Assembly (NCBI RefSeq): GCF_000166195.2
Contig: NZ_CM001403.1
Span: forward strand, 7,118,877-7,182,876
DNA: 64,000 bases
Direction of reading: 5' to 3'
From: Mucilaginibacter paludis DSM 18603
GTDB taxonomy: Bacteria > Bacteroidota > Bacteroidia > Sphingobacteriales > Sphingobacteriaceae
Made by a program: the position numbers and the translations under genes. This document shows positions 42,710 to 50,736 of the stretch, piece after piece. Each line of letters begins with the position of its first letter. Within the stretch, counting starts at the first letter, position 1. The notes under the pieces were generated by a model. That model made no database searches and was not told the origin of the DNA. It saw only the letters and a list, made by a program, of their open reading frames with translations.

Positions 42710-42868
42710 TTATGCTTTGTGGCGACGCTCGTCAGATACTGACAATCTTTTTCTGCCCTTGGCTCTGCGTGAAGCTAAAATCCTTCTACCATTTGCTGTT
42801 GACATGCGCTCACGGAATCCGTGTTTATTTCTTCTTTTACGTTGAGAAGGCTGAAACGTTCTTTTCAT
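42710..42868 (-). CDS. rpmH: 50S ribosomal protein L34
   Basis: 52 residues, easily overlooked because of its length. Translation of the minus strand gives MKRTFQPSQRKRRNKHGFRE, RMSTANGRRILASRRAKGRK and RLSVSDERRHKA, a canonical L34. It has a strong promoter at 42908-42937 and is followed by rnpA, yidD and tsaB. Confidence 0.98.
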   Translation of the reverse strand: MKRTFQPSQRKRRNKHGFRERMSTANGRRILASRRAKGRKRLSVSDERRHKA

Positions 42869-42907
42869 GACTATTTTCTTATATTCGCTGTTTTAAAAAC
42901 AAGAGCG

Positions 42908-42937
42908 CAAATATAGCGTACTTTTTTTATAATTCAA
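42908..42937 (-). promoter_or_regulatory. Predicted promoter of the rpmH-rnpA-yidD-tsaB operon
   Basis: On the minus strand: TTG (complement at 42935-42937), 19-nt spacer, TATATTTG (42908-42915): an exact consensus match. Leader of about 35 nt before rpmH. Confidence 0.65.
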
Positions 42938-43006
42938 ACGTTGCCTGTGCTTTTTTGCTTTAAATATTTTCCACATATCAACATCCGCTCATATTATACC
43001 AAAGTT

Positions 43007-43867
43007 ATGAAATTGTTATCTTTCATTGTCCTGATTTTCAGTTGTATTACAGCTTTCAGTCAGCAGAAAACGGCTTTGCACTATAAAATTTATAATACAA
43101 CCAGCCGGAAAATGGTTACTGCCGACGATGTTGTAAACGATATGGCAGGCGCTGATGTGTTATTTTTTGGCGAAGAACATACCGATTCTGTTGCGCATAG
43201 CCTGGAGTTGATGATTTTTACAAAGTTGCTCAACAGGTATCCCGCCAAGGTAGCATTGTCCATGGAAATGTTTGAGACTGATTGCCAGCCCGTACTTAAC
43301 GAGTACCTGCGAGGATTGATCCGCGAGAGTAACTTGATCAAAGATGCCCGGGCTTGGCCAAACTATGCAGACTACCGCCCTTTGGTTGAGCAGGCTAAAA
43401 TATATGGCACGAGTATAATTGCAGCAAATGCACCGTCGCGCTATATTAATATGGTTACACGCCTGGGCCTGGGCAGCCTTAATCAGCTTGATGCTGTTGG
43501 TAAGGCCTGGCTGCCACCCTTACCCATAGATACGGCTACAGGCAAATACTATGAGAAATTTGCCGCTGTTATGGGCGGGCACGCCAGTATGGACGGTATG
43601 CAGCTCTATCAATCGCAAAACCTTTGGGACGCTGCCATGGCATGGTCGATAGCACAGTATTTAAAGAGCCATGCAGGCTATAAAATATTCCAGGTGAATG
43701 GTGGCTTTCATAGCGAAGAAAAGTTGGGTGCGGTAACGCAATTGAAAAAATATGATCCGCAGGTGCGGATTTTGAATATAGCTTCAGTATCGGGCACCGA
43801 TATCACTAACCCTGATTGGGAAAAGTACGTTAACCTGGGCGATTATGTTATTTTAACTTATGAGTGA
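43007..43867 (+). CDS. ChaN family protein (DUF399, heme-binding-like)
   Basis: 286 residues from ATG 43007, where the signal peptide begins (KLLSFIVLIFSCITAFSQQ); the open frame back to 42941 adds an untypical Phe/Tyr lead. ChaN core: DVLFFGEEHTDSVAHSLELM (the GE-x-H motif), VALSMEMFETDCQPVLNEYL, DYRPLVEQAK, ANAPSRYINMV and FQVNGGFHSEEKLG. Relatives are iron-regulated lipoproteins that bind heme; this one lacks a lipobox and is probably periplasmic. No iron-uptake neighbours are present. Confidence 0.9.
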   Translation: MKLLSFIVLIFSCITAFSQQKTALHYKIYNTTSRKMVTADDVVNDMAGADVLFFGEEHTDSVAHSLELMIFTKLLNRYPAKVALSMEMFETDCQPVLNEYLRGLIRESNLIKDARAWPNYADYRPLVEQAKIYGTSIIAANAPSRYINMVTRLGLGSLNQLDAVGKAWLPPLPIDTATGKYYEKFAAVMGGHASMDGMQLYQSQNLWDAAMAWSIAQYLKSHAGYKIFQVNGGFHSEEKLGAVTQLKKYDPQVRILNIASVSGTDITNPDWEKYVNLGDYVILTYE

Positions 43868-43926
43868 GCTTTTTCTTTCGTGGAGCGTGGGGGGAGAAGA
43901 TGGTTATTAACTCGCCCTCTCACCGA

Positions 43927-44031
43927 GCGTCATTGCGAGGCACGAAGCAATCTCTACATAGGCAGAGCCGCTGTGTAGGCTGGATCTGTATAGTTTAGAG
44001 ATTGCTTCGTCGTACTAACTCCTCAATGACG
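43927..44031 (+). repeat. ~105-bp palindromic repeat, copy 5
   Basis: Same family as at 32.5 kb (gcgtcattgcgaggcacgaag ... gattgcttcgtcgtac), with a decayed right end (ctcaatgacg). Confidence 0.8.
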
Positions 44032-44073
44032 GCGGGGGAGAAGAGGGCAGTTATTAACTTACCCTCTCACCGA

Positions 44074-44177
44074 GCGTCATTGCGAGGCACGAAGCAATCT
44101 CTACTTAGGCAGAGCCGCTGTGTAGGCTGGCCCTGTATAGTTTAGTGATTGCTTCGCCGTACCTCCTCACATTGACG
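44074..44177 (+). repeat. ~105-bp palindromic repeat, copy 6
   Basis: Repeats copy 5 at a distance of 147 bp, including the preceding ttattaact-accctctcaccga flank, so the pair arose by local duplication. Ends 20 bp before the mscL stop. Confidence 0.8.
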
Positions 44178-44197
44178 ATGAGGGAAAGAAACTGATG

Positions 44198-44623
44198 TTA
44201 AACCCTTTTTGCCAGCAAATCCCTGATCTCGGTTAATAAAACTTCTTCTTTTGATGGTGCCGCTGGCGCCGATGGCGCTGCTTCTTCTTTACGTTTTAGG
44301 GCGTTAATACCTTTTACAATTAAAAATACAATAAAGGCCAGTATTACAAAGTTAAGGCTTACCGTTAAAAAGTTACCCCAGGCAAATACTGGTCCCAGTT
44401 TTTTTGCATCAGCTAAGGCTAAGCCTTTGGGCACTTTGGCAGACAGGGGTATATAGATATTACTGAAGTCGGCTTTGAAAAATATCCCAACCAGTGGCGT
44501 AATTAAATCATTCACCACCGAATCAACAATTTTACCGAAAGCTGCCCCGATTATTACACCTACCGCGAGGTCAACCACATTACCTTTTATTGCAAATTGT
44601 TTAAATTCTGACGCAAATCCCAT
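44198..44623 (-). CDS. mscL: Large-conductance mechanosensitive channel
   Basis: 141 residues. GFASEFKQFAIKGNVVDLAV with GVIIGAAFGKIVDSVVNDLI is the N-terminal amphipathic helix plus TM1, and FLTVSLNFVILAFIVFLIV is TM2, followed by a charged cytoplasmic helix (KEEVLLTEIRDLLAKRV). Forms a homopentamer in the inner membrane that opens under osmotic downshock. Confidence 0.97.
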   Translation of the reverse strand: MGFASEFKQFAIKGNVVDLAVGVIIGAAFGKIVDSVVNDLITPLVGIFFKADFSNIYIPLSAKVPKGLALADAKKLGPVFAWGNFLTVSLNFVILAFIVFLIVKGINALKRKEEAAPSAPAAPSKEEVLLTEIRDLLAKRV

Positions 44624-44764
44624 AGTTGTTTTAATTGTGTTTTACTAAATTGATAATAAATCTGAACAATTTTTAATTTGTTTAGTTTATTATTTCATAA
44701 AAAAATCCATATATCAATATACATTTAAACTGGCCTAAATATACGGCAGACCTATCCTGCTTGC

Positions 44765-44794
44765 TTTGTTGTTCGGCTATTTAATGTATTTTTG
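44765..44794 (+). promoter_or_regulatory. Predicted promoter of rpoN
   Basis: TTTG at 44765-44768, 18-nt spacer, TATTTTTG at 44787-44794. The chosen ATG (44805) is 10 nt further; the upstream in-frame starts fall inside or directly at the promoter. Confidence 0.5.
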
Positions 44795-44804
44795 TATGCC
44801 CATT

Positions 44805-46283
44805 ATGCTAAAACAAAATTTACAACAAAAATTATTACAAAAGCTATCGCCGCAACAAATACAATTTATTAAATTGTTGCAGGTGCCTACTGTGTCGTTG
44901 GATACGCGTATTAAGGAAGAACTTGAAGAAAATCCGGCGCTTGAGGATTTTAGCTTGTCGAATATGTCAGAACCCGAGGAACAGTACCCGGATAGGGATC
45001 CTGATGATGATAATTTTAACAAGGACGATAACGATCAAAGTGAGTTTGATGAATTTAACATAGACGATTATTTACAGGAAGATAACGTAAACGATTACGG
45101 CTCGCGTTACGACCAGAATGGCGATGATGATGAAGAACGTAAGGAGATGCCGATAGCCATCCAGTCGTCCTTTTTTGAGAGCTTACAGGCACAGCTTGAC
45201 CTTGTTCCGCTTTCGGATAAGGATTTTAGGATAGGGCAGCAAATTATTGGTAGCCTGGATGATGATGGTTACCTGCGCAGGCCGGTAATGTCGTTAACGG
45301 ACGACCTGGCATTCTCGCAAAATATAATGGCCGAAGATGAGGAAGTGGAGGAGATGCTGAAGCTGATCCAAAGTTTTGACCCGGCCGGGGTGGGCGCACG
45401 CGACTTGCAGGAATGCCTGCTCATCCAACTCCGTAAAAAAGATCCTAACGATCCTATTATCAAAAAAGCTATCATGGTGGTTGAAAACTACCTGGACGAG
45501 TTTACCCGTAAACATTACGACAAGATGGAGCGCTCGCTCAACATGACGTCCGAAGAGCTGAAGGCGGTTGTTAACGAGATATTGAAGCTTAACCCCAAAC
45601 CCGGCGACTCCAACGAGGTTAACACCAAACAAATGCAGGTGATACCCGATTTCCATATCACCAACAACGATGGCGTTTTAATTTTGACGCTTAACTCAAA
45701 AAATGCCCCGGAACTACGCGTAAGCCGCTCTTACCAGGATATGTTTGAGCACTACGATAAATCTGCCCAGAAGGATAAAAAACTCCGCGAGGCGGTTCAG
45801 TTTGTAAAGCAAAAGCTCGATTCGGCCAAATGGTTTATTGATGCCATAAAACAAAGGCAGCAAACCTTGCTGAAAACCATGAACGCCATTATGCAATATC
45901 AGTATGAGTTTTTCCTGACGGGAGATGAGCGTAACCTGCGCCCCATGATATTGAAAGACATTGCCGATAGGATAGGGATGGATATTTCTACCGTATCGCG
46001 TGTGGCTAACTCAAAATACGTACAAACCGAACATGGCACCTTCCTGCTGAAATCCTTTTTCTCCGAAGCTATCCAGATGGAAAGCGGCGAAGAGGTATCA
46101 AACAAAGAAGTGAAAAAGATACTGGAAGATTTTATTGGCGCCGAAGATAAACGCCACCCGCTTGCCGACGAAAAATTGACCGAGATATTGAAAGATAAAG
46201 GTTATAACATAGCCCGCAGAACGGTGGCAAAATATAGGGAACAAATGAATATCCCCGTAGCACGGTTGAGGAAAGAATTGTAA
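44805..46283 (+). CDS. rpoN: RNA polymerase sigma-54 factor
   Basis: 492 residues from ATG 44805. Region I is Gln/Leu-rich (MLKQNLQQKLLQKLSPQQIQ); an acidic region II (~residues 55-110) follows; region III contains the core-binding and DNA-binding parts (ADRIGMDISTVSRVANSKY) and the RpoN box ARRTVAKYRE near the end. Directs transcription that needs AAA+ enhancer-binding activators; none is encoded in this window. In-frame starts at 44766 and 44796 are less likely because of the promoter position. Confidence 0.96.
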   Translation: MLKQNLQQKLLQKLSPQQIQFIKLLQVPTVSLDTRIKEELEENPALEDFSLSNMSEPEEQYPDRDPDDDNFNKDDNDQSEFDEFNIDDYLQEDNVNDYGSRYDQNGDDDEERKEMPIAIQSSFFESLQAQLDLVPLSDKDFRIGQQIIGSLDDDGYLRRPVMSLTDDLAFSQNIMAEDEEVEEMLKLIQSFDPAGVGARDLQECLLIQLRKKDPNDPIIKKAIMVVENYLDEFTRKHYDKMERSLNMTSEELKAVVNEILKLNPKPGDSNEVNTKQMQVIPDFHITNNDGVLILTLNSKNAPELRVSRSYQDMFEHYDKSAQKDKKLREAVQFVKQKLDSAKWFIDAIKQRQQTLLKTMNAIMQYQYEFFLTGDERNLRPMILKDIADRIGMDISTVSRVANSKYVQTEHGTFLLKSFFSEAIQMESGEEVSNKEVKKILEDFIGAEDKRHPLADEKLTEILKDKGYNIARRTVAKYREQMNIPVARLRKEL

Positions 46284-46307
46284 CTGTAAGAGGTAATTTA
46301 AAATTGC

Positions 46308-46350
46308 AAAGCCTGATCAAGTTAATTTGATCAGGCTTTGCTGTTTTTTA
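46308..46350 (+). terminator. Rho-independent terminator after rpoN
   Basis: AAAGCCTGATCAA / TTGATCAGGCTTT perfect 13-bp stem with a 6-nt loop and a T-rich tail. Confidence 0.85.
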
Positions 46351-46547
46351 TAATGACTTGCTTTTAAGTTGTTGATTTTCGATAGTTTACTTCTGTCCGT
46401 TAAGTCAGAGATCATAGTTTTTATAGCATCTCTAAAAACAATGTCGACAGGAGGGAGAAATCTTCTGCTGGTACTTTGCTTTAGATTGGTAAAGCGTTGG
46501 CTGTTAAATGCAGTTAGGCGCTTTTGTTATTGATTATAACCCTCTTC

Positions 46548-48107
46548 TTAAAACGGAGGATCCTCATCATTCATTTTTGAAGGCCTGATTATAAAATTGC
46601 TTGGTTTCTCAAAATCCTGTGATGGTGCTAAACCGGTGAAGGCATTCGGTGCCGCACCCATTGGCGGGAAGCCCTCTACGCCTTCGTCCAGATCCTCAAA
46701 TTTTACGTATTTACCAACAAATTTCAATCGTACACGGCCAGTTTCGCCGTTACGGTGCTTGGCTATAATTACCTCGCCCACGCCCTGGGTTGGGTTGTTA
46801 TCTTCGTCAAATTCAAGGCCGTAGTATTCGGGGCGGTATAAAAATAGCACCATATCCGCATCCTGCTCAATAGATCCCGATTCACGTAAATCCGAAAGCA
46901 TTGGCCTTTTTGCACCGCCCGGGCGGCTTTCAACCGCACGGCTCAATTGCGACAGCGCAATTACCGGTACATTTAACTCCTTAGCTACCGACTTTAACGC
47001 CCTGGATATACTACCGATTTCCTGCTCACGGTTACCACCTTTACCATCTGATTTACCATGCATCAGCTGCAAATAATCGATGATGATCAGCTGTATATCG
47101 TGCTGTGATTTTAATCTACGGCATTTGGCCCTAAATTCAAATATGTTGAGGGCAGGTGTATCGTCAATAATTAACGGGGCCTGCTCCAGGCGTCCAATTT
47201 TGGAGTGGATCTGTTCCCATTCCCATTCTTCCAAACGGCCTTTACGTATCTTTTCCTGCTCAATTCGGGCTTCGCCGGATATTAAACGGTTAACCAACTG
47301 TACCGACGACATCTCGAGCGAGAATACCACTACCGGGCGGTTAAAATCAACCGCTGCGTTACGGGCGCAGGTTAAAACGAAGGCCGTTTTACCCATCGCC
47401 GGCCTTGCCGCTATAATTACCAAATCGGATTTTTGCCAACCCGATGTCATGCGGTCGAGCTCGGTAAAGCCCGAAGCTACGCCCGTTAGTCCGTCCTTTT
47501 TATCCTTCAGCGCCTCAATTTCTTTTAAACTTTCGTGCAAAATATCATCCATTTTGCGCGAATCGCGGCGAAGGTTATTCTGCGCGATATCAAACAGGTT
47601 CTTTTCCGCCTTATCCAACAGGTCCAGCACATCGGTAGTATCTTCGTAGGCGCTGTTGATCACTTCTGTTGAGATGCGGATCAGCTCACGTTGCAAATAC
47701 TTCTGTATAATGATACGCGAGTGGTACTCAATATTAGCCGCCGATGCTACACGGTTAGTTAACTCGGTAATGTAGTAGGCGCCGCCTATCATTTCTAACT
47801 CGCCCTGCATACGCAGCTGCGAGGTAACGGTTAAAATATCAACCGGAGATGTTTTTTCAAACAGCGTGCGTATCGCCTGAAATATCTTTTGGTGGCTATC
47901 GCGATAAAAAACTTCGGGTTTTAAAATATCAATAACCGAAGATAGGGCGTCCTTCTCCAACATTAACGCACCTAAAACGGCTTCTTCTAAATCGGTAGCT
48001 TGTGGCGGTAATTTCCCCAAACCGCTGGTGGGATTATTGCTGAATCTGCTTCGTTTGTCGCCTGTAATATTAGGCTTGCCTGCCTGGTTATCGTTCTCCA
48101 AAATCAT
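46548..48107 (-). CDS. dnaB: Replicative DNA helicase DnaB
   Basis: 519 residues from the ATG at 48107, chosen because MILENDNQAGKPN matches relatives and a TATTTTTG -7-like box (48113-48120, minus) lies just upstream; the frame is open to 48158. N-terminal domain (LPPQATDLEEAVLGALMLEK), then the RecA-type domain with Walker A IIAARPAMGKTAFVLT, VVVFSLEMSSVQLVNRLIS, IDYLQLMHG and the SRAVESRPGGAKRPMLSDLR region. Hexameric 5'-to-3' helicase at the fork. Confidence 0.96.
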   Translation of the reverse strand: MILENDNQAGKPNITGDKRSRFSNNPTSGLGKLPPQATDLEEAVLGALMLEKDALSSVIDILKPEVFYRDSHQKIFQAIRTLFEKTSPVDILTVTSQLRMQGELEMIGGAYYITELTNRVASAANIEYHSRIIIQKYLQRELIRISTEVINSAYEDTTDVLDLLDKAEKNLFDIAQNNLRRDSRKMDDILHESLKEIEALKDKKDGLTGVASGFTELDRMTSGWQKSDLVIIAARPAMGKTAFVLTCARNAAVDFNRPVVVFSLEMSSVQLVNRLISGEARIEQEKIRKGRLEEWEWEQIHSKIGRLEQAPLIIDDTPALNIFEFRAKCRRLKSQHDIQLIIIDYLQLMHGKSDGKGGNREQEIGSISRALKSVAKELNVPVIALSQLSRAVESRPGGAKRPMLSDLRESGSIEQDADMVLFLYRPEYYGLEFDEDNNPTQGVGEVIIAKHRNGETGRVRLKFVGKYVKFEDLDEGVEGFPPMGAAPNAFTGLAPSQDFEKPSNFIIRPSKMNDEDPPF

Positions 48108-48370
48108 TTGCACAAAAATATACAAAAAGGATTTGTAATCGGTATTATTCATCAACATCCTTTTTTTTGCTAAAAATAAAAATGTTGAAAATGACGTTTT
48201 AAGCGTCGATTTTAATTAACATCAATTGTTAATTACTTGTTAGTAAAATTAAAATGGGTTTAATAGTCAATCACTTAACAGCAGTGTTAATAACGTTGGC
48301 CCCTGTTAGTTATTTTGAATAACATATTGCTAAGTTTAGTTGTAAAGCGGGCTAAAATCAATTAATATGT

Positions 48371-48378
48371 TAATTTTG
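48371..48378 (+). promoter_or_regulatory. Possible -7 box of rlmB
   Basis: TAATTTTG matches TANNTTTG and lies 21 nt before ATG 48400, downstream of the alternative ATG 48367. Weak -33 region. Confidence 0.35.
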
Positions 48379-48399
48379 CTGACTTATACAGCAGTTGAA

Positions 48400-49176
48400 A
48401 TGAGTTTTAGAAACGAACCTAAAAGAGAATATAACCAAATGGTTTTCGGTATCCGCGCCGTGATAGAAGCCATCAGATCGGGCAAAGAAATCGAATCGTT
48501 ATTCATCCAGCGAGGGCTCGGTGGCGAGTTGTTTTATGAGCTTAAAAACTTGCTGAACGAATATAAAATAGAGTCGCAACAGGTTCCGGTAGAGAAGCTT
48601 AACCGTGTTACCACCAAAAACCACCAGGGGGTTATCGCCATCATATCACCTATAACTTATTACAAGATTGAGGATATTATACCCATGGTATTTGAAAAAG
48701 GCGAGGTACCTTTAATTTTGATTTTAGATGGCGTTACCGACGTTCGCAACGTGGGCGCCATAGCCCGTACCGCCGAATGCGCTGGTGTACATGCCATTGT
48801 AGTACCGGCAAAGGGTTCGGCACAAATTAACCCGGATACCATTAAAACATCGGCGGGAGCACTGTACAATATCCCGGTTTGCCGCGAAAGCAGTTTATTG
48901 CAAACGGTTAAATTTTTACAATCATCCGGTTTGCAGATTGTATGCTGTACCGAAAAAACTACCGACTTTATCTATGCGCCCGATTATACCTTGCCCACAG
49001 CCATTGTAATGGGTGGCGAAGATGATGGCGTAAGCAACGAGATTATCCGAATAGCCGACCATTTAGCTAAAATACCCATGTATGGCGAAATAGAATCGCT
49101 CAACGTATCGGTATCAACCGGCGTAATTTTGTACGAAGCCATCAGGCAAAAAAGGGGAGGCCCCCCAGCCCCCTGA
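48400..49176 (+). CDS. rlmB: 23S rRNA (guanosine-2'-O-)-methyltransferase RlmB (SpoU family)
   Basis: 258 residues from ATG 48400. N-terminal substrate domain (NQMVFGIRAVIEAIRSGKEI ... NRVTTKNHQGVIAI) and a SPOUT knot with the three motifs DVRNVGAIARTAECAG, VMGGEDDGVS and SLNVSVSTGVILYEA. Methylates the 2'-O of a guanosine in 23S rRNA (G2251 in E. coli). The last residues (RGGPPAP) are encoded by a GC-rich repeat, so the native C-terminus has been altered by the repeat. The IS element follows. Confidence 0.93.
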   Translation: MSFRNEPKREYNQMVFGIRAVIEAIRSGKEIESLFIQRGLGGELFYELKNLLNEYKIESQQVPVEKLNRVTTKNHQGVIAIISPITYYKIEDIIPMVFEKGEVPLILILDGVTDVRNVGAIARTAECAGVHAIVVPAKGSAQINPDTIKTSAGALYNIPVCRESSLLQTVKFLQSSGLQIVCCTEKTTDFIYAPDYTLPTAIVMGGEDDGVSNEIIRIADHLAKIPMYGEIESLNVSVSTGVILYEAIRQKRGGPPAP

Positions 49177-49184
49177 AGGGGGAG
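49161..49184 (+). repeat. REP-like GC-rich repeat at the rlmB 3' end
   Basis: CCCCCC-AG-CCCCCTGAAGGGGGAG. It covers the last four codons and stop of rlmB. An inverted copy lies at 50712-50736 on the other side of the IS. Confidence 0.8.
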
Positions 49185-49240
49185 TTTTTGATTGGCTTGC
49201 GGTTTACCGCAGGCGATTAGACAAAATGTATTTTATATAA

Positions 49241-49255
49241 AAAGAGGCTGATCAT
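49241..49255 (+). repeat. Left arm of the palindrome split by the IS
   Basis: AAAGAGGCTGATCAT, complementary (one mismatch) to 50691-50705. With the IS and one target copy removed, the two arms would form a 15-bp stem with a ~5-nt loop and A/T flanks, like a terminator for both convergent genes. Confidence 0.65.
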
Positions 49256-49308
49256 GTATTTGAAGTGAACCCCAAAAGTTAGACAAAAACTTTTGGGGTT
49301 TATTATTT

Positions 49309-49830
49309 ATGTCAAAGCACACATTTGAAGAGAAACTTGATGTAGTTTCTCAAGTAAGAAAGGGAAAGCCGATTCTACGGATATCCCGCGAACGCCATAT
49401 CCGTGAAGGCATGATATTGGAATGGGTTCGGAAATATGATCTTTATGGCGAAAGTGGGCTGCTCAAACAACCTAACGTCAAGCCCACGCCTGATTTCAAA
49501 GAAGAAGTTGTAAGGCTTGTCATAGAAAAAAAAGTACCTTTAAATCAGGTTGTTCTGGAATATAGATTAAGCAAGACTGCTTTAGAGCGCTGGGTAAGAT
49601 CAGTACGGGTTGAGGGATATGCAGTACTATACCAGCAAAAGAATCCTGGACGACCACCTAAATGCATGGGAAGATCAAAGAAGCTTGAACCTGAAACAGA
49701 AGTAGAGAAGCTCCAGGCGGAAAATAGCCGTTTGCGGGCGGAGAACGCACTATTAAAAAAAGTCACGGCCTTAGTCAAGGAAAAAGAAGCCCGCGAACGC
49801 ATGAGTGGGCAAAAGCCATCGAAGAACTAA
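49309..49830 (+). CDS. IS3-family transposase OrfA
   Basis: 173 residues. Helix-turn-helix protein of the transposase_8 type with two HTH units (FEEKLDVVSQVRKGKPILRI ... HIREGMILEWVRKYDLYG; FKEEVVRLVIEKKVPLNQVV) and a C-terminal leucine-zipper-like helix (EVEKLQAENSRLRAENALLK). It binds the IS ends. The frame continues 70 nt past the slippery A7 run at 49755-49761, where ribosomes can shift by -1 into OrfB. Confidence 0.93.
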   Translation: MSKHTFEEKLDVVSQVRKGKPILRISRERHIREGMILEWVRKYDLYGESGLLKQPNVKPTPDFKEEVVRLVIEKKVPLNQVVLEYRLSKTALERWVRSVRVEGYAVLYQQKNPGRPPKCMGRSKKLEPETEVEKLQAENSRLRAENALLKKVTALVKEKEARERMSGQKPSKN

Positions 49831-49856
49831 GGCCCGAACATGATGTTTCAATTCTA

Positions 49857-50651
49857 TTGGATTGCAAACAGATGGCTCGTTCTGTATTTTATTATCATCG
49901 CAAGCGCCTAAATGATGATAAATACAAGCATGAAAAAGAAGAGATCGCAAGTATATACCACTTGCATAAAGGCAGATATGGTTATCGGCGGGTCACCGCC
50001 GAAATGAAGAACCGGGGTTATAGCATAAATCACAAGACTGTCCAAAAATTGATGGGAACATTAGGCCTAAAATGCAATATCAGGAAAGTAAGTTATCGCT
50101 CATACAAAGGTGAGGTTGGTAAAATTGCCCCTAATGTACTTGAAAGGGATTTTGAGGCAAATCTGCCTAATCAGAAATGGGCTACGGATGTCACTCAGAT
50201 GAACATTAAAGGGGAGAAGATCTATTTATCTCCTATAATTGACATGTTCAACGGGGAAGTCATTTCTTATAGTATTTCAAAATCTCCAAATATGCAGATG
50301 ATAGATGAAATGTTATATGAGGCTTTTGATAAAGTGAAAGATATAAGGGGACTTATTTTTCACTCTGACCAAGGGTGGCAATATCAACATTATGGATATA
50401 GAAAGGCTTTGGAAAAACATGGAATTATTCAAAGCATGTCCAGAAAGGGAAACTGCTTGGATAATGCCTTGGCCGAAAGCTTCTTTGGGATCTTAAAGAC
50501 AGAATTACTGTACAAACAGAGCTTTGAAACTGCGGAAGAATTTATAACTTCGTTAAAAGAATACATTCATTACTATAACAATGAAAGAATAAAAAACAGG
50601 TTAAATGGAAAGAGCCCGGTGGAATACCGAGCTCTCGTACAAAAAACTTAA
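49857..50651 (+). CDS. IS3-family transposase OrfB (DDE integrase), made by -1 frameshift
   Basis: 264 residues counted from a TTG, but the frame is open further upstream and encodes the conserved WAKAIEELRPEHDVSILLDC, with no ATG, so OrfB is most likely made as an OrfAB fusion by slipping at A7 (49755-49761). HTH_21 (YHLHKGRYGYRRVTAEMKNR) then the rve core with all three catalytic residues: D in WATDVTQM, D in FHSDQGWQYQ, E in NALAESFFGILK. Nothing is disrupted, so the element may be active. Confidence 0.92.
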   Translation: MDCKQMARSVFYYHRKRLNDDKYKHEKEEIASIYHLHKGRYGYRRVTAEMKNRGYSINHKTVQKLMGTLGLKCNIRKVSYRSYKGEVGKIAPNVLERDFEANLPNQKWATDVTQMNIKGEKIYLSPIIDMFNGEVISYSISKSPNMQMIDEMLYEAFDKVKDIRGLIFHSDQGWQYQHYGYRKALEKHGIIQSMSRKGNCLDNALAESFFGILKTELLYKQSFETAEEFITSLKEYIHYYNNERIKNRLNGKSPVEYRALVQKT

Positions 50652-50690
50652 TTTTGTAAACTGTCCAACTTTTTGGGGTCACACCATATT

Positions 50691-50705
50691 ATGACCAGCC
50701 TCTTT
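50691..50705 (+). repeat. Right arm of the palindrome split by the IS
   Basis: ATGACCAGCCTCTTT; partner of 49241-49255. Confidence 0.65.
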
Positions 50706-50711
50706 CACTTC

Positions 50712-50736
50712 CTCCCCCTTCAGGGGGCCCGGGGGG
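50712..50736 (-). repeat. REP-like GC-rich repeat at the manC 3' end
   Basis: CTCCCCCTTCAGGGGGCCCG-GGGGG, the inverted counterpart of the copy at 49161-49184. It ends directly at the stop codon of the mannose-1-phosphate guanylyltransferase. Confidence 0.8.

Larger units (their letters stand above)
49261..50686 (+). mobile_element. IS3-family insertion sequence (IS150-like), intact
   Basis: 1426 bp. Ends are imperfect inverted repeats: TGAAGTGAACCCCAAAAGTT on the left and, read inward, TGGTGTGACCCCAAAAAGTT on the right. TATT directly flanks both ends (49257-49260 and 50687-50690), a 4-bp target duplication. Two overlapping frames encode OrfA and OrfB with an A7 slippery run. Immediately inside the left end AACCCCAAAAGT / ACTTTTGGGGTT (49268-49300 region) can fold and may block read-through transcription. 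Confidence 0.93.
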
